Position numbers and translations under genes: made by a program
The notes under the pieces: generated by a model
Seen by the model: the letters and a program-made list of their open reading frames with translations, nothing else
Told to the model about the DNA's origin: nothing
Databases searched by the model: none
Shown here: one piece after another, positions 59,763 through 64,000 of the stretch
Numbering within the stretch: position 1 is the stretch's first letter
How the letters are laid out: every line of letters begins with the position of its first letter
Origin: Spinacia oleracea
Lineage: Eukaryota > Streptophyta > Magnoliopsida > Caryophyllales > Amaranthaceae
Length of the DNA: 64,000 nucleotides
Assembly: GCF_020520425.1 (NCBI RefSeq)
Contig: NC_079487.1
Span: 66,580,398-66,644,397 of the forward strand
Direction: 5' to 3'

Positions 59763-60512
59763 GTCTTCTTCTCCTTATAACTTTACCTCGAAAATCAAGT
59801 ACCACAAGTCTATGTTGGGCTGCTTTACTCTCACCCGGAATCACCTTACAATTGGTGTAACACAGTCTCAACGCATTCCTTACTAAAAAGAAGTCAAACT
59901 GACTCGTATTATCTCCACTCCTATAGGTTACTAGGTGAGAGTCTCTTTTCTCAAACCAAGTGTTCATTATACCCAAGTCATATGCCAATGCAAAATCCAA
60001 AATAGCATTTCCCGCTTCATTCCGCTCCCCATACCCAAAACCACCATGAATGCTTTCAAATCCATCGCGACTCGAGCCTACATGTCCGTTGAGATCCCCA
60101 CCAATGATCAGTTTCTCACTTCTAGGGACACGTTGCACCACTTCTTCTAAATCCTCCTAAAATTCTTGTCTGGTTGAAGCATCTAGTCCTTCTTGTGGTG
60201 CATAAGCACTCACAATAGTTACGACTTCATCCCCTATCACAAGCTTAATACTCATAATTCGATCACTCTTCCGGGACACATCCACTACATCATCAATATA
60301 TTCTCGGTCAATAAGGATGCCTACCCCATTCCTACCCCTAGTTTTTCCCGAATACCAAAGCTTATAACCCCATGGGCTATTTCTTTTGCCTTGTTTCCAA
60401 CCCACTTAATCTCCTGCAAACATAATATGTTAATTCTCCTCCTTCGCATAACCTCTACTACTTCAACTAATCTCCCTATCAAAGAGCCAATGTTCCAAGT
60501 CCCAAAACGCAT
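59763..60512 (-). pseudogene. LINE apurinic endonuclease domain
   Basis: It starts MRFGTWNIGSLIGRL at 60512, with INILCLQEIKW (catalytic glutamate). After a frameshift near 60390 come GVGILIDREY and SAYAPQEG; then, past a stop at 60155-60157, IIGGDLNGHVG, HLVTYRSG and SQFDFFLVR. The order and motifs match the APE-type endonuclease at the N-terminus of RTE LINEs. It is interrupted at 59763 by the solo LTR. Confidence 0.9.
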
Positions 60513-60539
60513 CCTACTACCCTTACCCCTGCCCTTACC

Positions 60540-60780
60540 ATGAAACCTTGGATAGTTAACACCACCCTCGGTGGCGCGCCGCTTTCGGGTGACGACCTAG
60601 CAACCCTTGCATATTTTCCACTACACCCGGAAGTGTAGCGCACCCTTGCATATTTGACACCACCCCCAGGTGTAGGGGTGGTGCGCTGCTTCTGGGCGAC
60701 GACCTAGCAACCCTCACATATTTTTTACTACACCCGAACTTAAGAGGTGTAGCGCGTCACTGAGAAGGGAACGCCCCCAC
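60540..60780 (-). repeat. LINE 5' UTR with two related monomers
   Basis: CGACGACCTAGCAACCCT-like sequence, followed by CATATTTT, a CTACACCCG word and TGTAGCGC, occurs twice (about 60578-60642 and 60695-60762). Self-complementary TACACC/GGTGTA words could form hairpins in the RNA. Monomeric 5' UTRs often act as LINE promoters. Confidence 0.7.
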
Positions 60781-60937
60781 GATATTCCAATTCCATTGTC
60801 AATTCATGTCATGATATGTGGCTTAGTTTCACTGCTGGCCGCCACCAACCTACCGCACCCTCCTCCTTTATCTGAGCTTGGGACCGACAGTGAATGCCGC
60901 ATACCTCACAAGTGTGAATGCCGCATACGCGACACTC

Positions 60938-61046
60938 GGGAAATGATAAATCCAAGGAATAATTTCACTTCTTCCAAGGAAATCAGCTTTAAAAAATTAT
61001 GGATTTCCTTGGCAGAAGTAAAATTTTTCTTGGATTTATCACTTTC
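60938..61046. mobile_element. Small foldback MITE (109 bp) just upstream of FY
   Basis: The ends GGGAAATGATAAATCCAAG and, inverted, GAAAGTGATAAATCCAAG pair over most of the length, with inner arms CCAAGGAAATC and GATTTCCTTGG. A perfect 10-bp duplication CGCGACACTC flanks it (60928-60937 and 61047-61056), a length typical of Mutator-type transposition. Confidence 0.88.
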
Positions 61047-61220
61047 CGCGACACTCACAGGCGGAGTTAAGAACATATCCTGTGTAGTCGTCTCAAAATT
61101 ATTCACTGAGCGTGCCCAAAACAATTCAATGAGTCGGTAAGTTTGGAACCTACTGCACTGTAGATACCTTAAAAAAAAAGAAGAAATTACTGCACTGTAG
61201 ATTGGGACAACCACTCTCCA

Positions 61221-61247
61221 ATGGCGAACGAAACCACCACTCTCTAA
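61221..61247 (+). other. Upstream ORF in the FY 5' leader (8 codons)
   Basis: ATGGCGAACG opens a short frame (MANETTTL) that stops before the FY ATG at 61317. Its context (CCAATGGCG) is good for plant initiation, so it could dampen FY translation if included in the mRNA. The transcription start was not determined. Confidence 0.45.
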
Positions 61248-61316
61248 AACCCTAAACCACGCTCTTTCTCTTCTTTTCCCCCCATTTTCGAATTCCCGCT
61301 CTCTCCTTTGGAAGGA

Positions 61317-62401
61317 ATGATGTACGGAGAATCTCCTCAACAACAGCAGCAGCAGCAGCAACACCACCAACAACACCACCAACAGCAACACCAACCACAG
61401 CAGCCGGGGCCTCCGCCGCACCACATGCAGCACGCACCACCGCCACATATGCATCCTCCGCCGCAGTACCAGCATCCGCCACCTCCTCCGCAGCATCAAC
61501 AGCCTCTTCCGGGAATGGAGTTTCACCGTGGACCACCACCACCTCCTCCGCCAACAATGATGCGACAGCCTTCTGCTTCTTCGACTAATCTCCCTCCTCC
61601 TCCCGATTTTCACCATCCTCAGCAACCTCCTTACGACTGTAATCTATCCCCTCCACAATTTCTTTTGGATGAATTATAGCAATGCCATTCAATTCTGAGA
61701 TTCAGATTATCACATATTAAAATGCGGATTAAGTGAATTTTGGTTTATTTGTTAGATGAATTGTATTGTTTGATTAATTGAGTTGTTTATCTAGTTTGTT
61801 TGTATGAAAGGGTTTCCGAAATTGTTGTGGCCTTAGGTATAGGATTTTCGACATTGGGTTTAGAACAAGACAGTTGAGGTTTATACAATTGCTGCTGATT
61901 GTCTGCTTGATTTTGGTCTAAAACTTCGAAATGGGCTGCAATTAGATTTCCCTTGCATTTTTTCAAGAGAATATGGAGGAAAGCACGTTTTTTTGATTAT
62001 TTTCTTTTGAATGCAAAATACAATATTTCCTATCCTGCGGCTTGTTTCTGCAAGATTATTAAAACCAGGTGAAATTGTCTCTATCAACCACCGCCCTTCT
62101 AGTTCCAACTCCAAAGTTAGATAGTGGATAGGAGTATGAAGATTGTGAGTTTCCAAAAAGTGTCCTTGAGGTGTGATTGGATCAATGAGATGGGGTTTTG
62201 GGAATTGGTTTAATTAAAAAGCTGGAGAGTTTTAAGACTTTTGGGAATAGTCTCAGTGGTAAGCTGAGTATATCTGAAGTGATCAATCCTTTTAATTTTT
62301 TCTGTGTAGCTCATGCTGATAGCTATGCTGCCAAAAGAATGAGAAAGCTCACGCAAAGACGAGCTGTGGACTATACAAGCACAATTGTCCGATATCTTCA
62401 G
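61317..62401 (+). CDS. FY: Flowering time control protein FY, exons 1-2 (gene continues past the window)
   Basis: Exon 1 (61317-61638) encodes a Q/H/P-rich N-terminus ([25 protein letters not shown]) ending with [20 protein letters not shown]. Intron 1 (61639-62309) has GTAATC at its start and TTCTGTGTAG at its end and keeps phase. Exon 2 (62310-62401) encodes [20 protein letters not shown] and [10 protein letters not shown], a strongly conserved FY/WDR33 segment just before the WD40 repeats. A donor (GTATTT) follows at 62402. FY is the WD-repeat subunit of the mRNA 3'-end processing complex (yeast Pfs2, human WDR33) and acts with FCA in flowering control. The WD40 part is outside the window, so a truncated copy cannot be excluded. 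The first ATG codon fixes the start. Confidence 0.9.
61639..62309 (+). other. FY intron 1 (predicted)
   Basis: 671 bp with consensus ends, T-rich. If it is not spliced, exon 1 reads on into an early stop at 61677. Phase calculation (322 nt before, two bases to complete the codon) supports the junction. Confidence 0.75.
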
Positions 62402-64000
62402 GTATTTACTAGAGTATAATTTTAACAAACACTTGAATTATGTGGATTTTCACCCTTAATGTCATATGAACCCTATGTAGTGGCATGTGATGTATTAAGG
62501 TAGTGTTAATATATAAAGATTTGATTTGAATTTAAGAATTCTATATCAAATACAATGTTTGTAAAATACTAGAATTCAATCCGGAGACTCAAATTATATC
62601 ATGATGTTTAGGAAGAAAGTTGTAATTTTGGAATATAAAATTTCAACCACAAAATGGTATATAATTAAAAAACTCTCTCCTACAGTTCTATAACCCTAAC
62701 AACGTATGGACCTTTTGATGGTTTGGAATTGCTTTTTCTCTCAATTTTAGATTTTGAGTTCATTCTTACTGTCGGATTTCTGAATAAATTGAGGTGGGGT
62801 TCTTTCGGTTTGGTTTATTTGAAATGACTTTTGATTTAAGATTAAAATTTCCCCAAAGGAATTCAATAGGGTATTCTGTTGACTAGGAGTTGTCGGCCTA
62901 AGAACTTTATCCTTTGTCTGTACTTCTATCTCCTAAAACTGTGCTTCATATCATAGTTGGTGCTGGCTATGACGTTTCAAGGTCTGTGTTATGTTGTCAG
63001 AGATTGAAGAATTAGGGGATGATAATGATGAAGGTGAAAGAAATGATTATAATGAAGAATAATTAGATAAGTTCATCGATTTCAAATTTTCTCAAGGATG
63101 GACAAAGAGAGGGTAGGCTTGAGTGGAGTAGGTTAGAGTTTGTGCTGGGGTTACTAATGAGTATTGGCGAGGTAATAGATTTCAGTTCAAATCCTTTATT
63201 GTTGTGCCCTTTAAGAACATCCAAGGATTCAGACCACTGTGCATAGGGGGATTTCAAATTTGAAACTATTAGGGGTTTGGCTCACATATATGGAAAAGGA
63301 AATGAATCAAGACAGGGAGGAGATGAGAGGAAAGGAAACAAGAAATGGAAACTCATTGTTATATTTGGTCAGGAGTGAAACAATTTAGTATAATACCCCG
63401 TATGTTAACAGTCAACCTCACCAAATAACAATTTAGTATAATAATGCCACCATTATCATCACATTGTCCGTTGCTGTGCCTTCGCACCTTGTCTACTACC
63501 ACCGTCTTTTGTTGCAAGTATGGTTTCCCTTGTTCACTTTCTTTCTTTATGATTCAACAAGATCTGGCCTTTATGGCTGAATTTGATCGCCGAATTTCTG
63601 GGCTTAGGGCTTCAATGGCTGATGTTGACCACCAATTGATTGGTTTTGGTGAGAATTCGTGATTAGGCGGATTTCAGCCTTATAATTTGGTGACAGTGGT
63701 TTTATTGGATCTCACGAGGTGCTGAAATGCTGAAGTCGAAGATTCAAACATTTTACTAGAAGCCATTGCAACTGAAGAGTGGTCTGAAGAGGTGGTGGAG
63801 CAGGACTTGGTAGTTGTTTTCTTTCTCTCTCTCACTTTCTGGCGTACTGTTGTGGGTATGGTGGTGGTAGTGCATCTGGTGACAGTGGTTGTGTGTTTTC
63901 AGAACAAGCAAAGCATGTACAATATTTAAGGGGCGTTTAATTCACCTTTAAAAATAAGTTTCAGGTCCAATAAGCTCAAGTAAGTTCAAATTAGTTACAA
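62402..64000 (+). other. FY intron 2, open-ended
   Basis: At least 1.6 kb after the exon 2 donor with no sequence resembling the next FY exon. A 72-aa frame at 63444-63662 is unrecognised. A Tourist-like MITE begins near the right edge. Confidence 0.5.
63930..64000. mobile_element. Tourist-like MITE, truncated by the window edge
   Basis: After TAA (63927-63929) the sequence GGGGCGTTTAATTCACCTTT resembles the inverted right end of the MITE at 31664-31878. It continues with AAGTTCAAATTAG words of the same family. Confidence 0.6.

Larger units (their letters stand above)
55944..60780 (-). mobile_element. RTE-type LINE retrotransposon, inactivated and split by a solo LTR
   Basis: In minus orientation it has a 5' UTR with two related monomers (60780 to about 60540), an endonuclease (60512-59763), the insertion, an RT and a C-terminal region (58350-56277). 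A noncoding 3' end follows (GCCGACCCCAAATCATTTTG, then GTTGTTGTTGTT) at 55944-56000. This 3' end is characteristic of plant RTE elements. Stops and frameshifts occur throughout the ORF. No clear target duplication was found. It is about 3.4 kb without the LTR insertion. Confidence 0.9.

Noticed and set aside
61252-61625. Open frames antisense to FY exon 1 (valine/alanine-rich and arginine-rich)
   Set aside because: They are mirror images of CAG/CAC/CCN repeats in FY exon 1. The plus frame has the recognised FY motifs.

Overview
This is a gene-poor, transposon-dense stretch of a plant nuclear genome. It holds nested Ty1/copia retrotransposons with tRNA-Met-type primer sites, a plant RTE-type LINE, Helitrons, Stowaway, Tourist and hAT-like MITEs, and two recognisable plant genes, SRR1 and the start of FY. 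The repeat style (AT-rich, frequent 'tacggagta' words, the LTR family starting TGTTAGG in + orientation) looks like Caryophyllales/Amaranthaceae, possibly spinach. That assignment is an impression and was not tested.

Layout. (1) 1-26346 is a Russian-doll nest. A decayed + strand Copia relic enters from the left edge and ends at a 3' LTR (25626-26346). A minus-strand, Sirevirus-like Copia (3569-25320, target-site duplication TAAGG) sits in its 3' noncoding region. Inside that lie a solo LTR (8154-9503, duplication GAAAG) in the reverse transcriptase and a nearly intact Copia (12578-23047, one long polyprotein frame) in gag. LTR-pair divergence, counted by eye, falls from about two dozen differences in the outer element to about ten in the inner one, which agrees with the nesting order. 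The outer element also carries a third ORF between pol and its 3' LTR.

(2) 26347-30520 holds SRR1 (minus strand, one coding exon), probably with a 5'-UTR intron of about 2.5 kb. (3) 30521-49290 is a (TA)n-rich array of three related units of about 1.2-1.5 kb, broken up by two Helitrons (30951-34771 and about 34805-38739) and a 7.8-kb Mutator-like element (40941-48731). Helitron 1 has a precise empty site in sister units in this window. Helitron 2 carries a BAHD acyltransferase fragment. The Mutator-like element carries about sixty copies of TAGAACAT/ATGTTCTA in clusters with 20-24 bp spacing, mostly 21 or 22 bp. This is the most unusual structure in the window.

(4) 49290-55943 is intergenic with a foldback element, a Stowaway MITE and a non-autonomous hAT element (8-bp duplication CCTATGAT). 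(5) 55944-60780 is an inactivated RTE LINE (minus) split by another solo LTR (58356-59757, duplication TAGTG) of the family nested on the left. (6) 60938-61046 is a small foldback MITE with a 10-bp duplication, followed by the 5' end of FY (exons 1-2, + strand). FY continues past the right edge.

All boundaries and counts were read by eye. No alignments or database searches were run.
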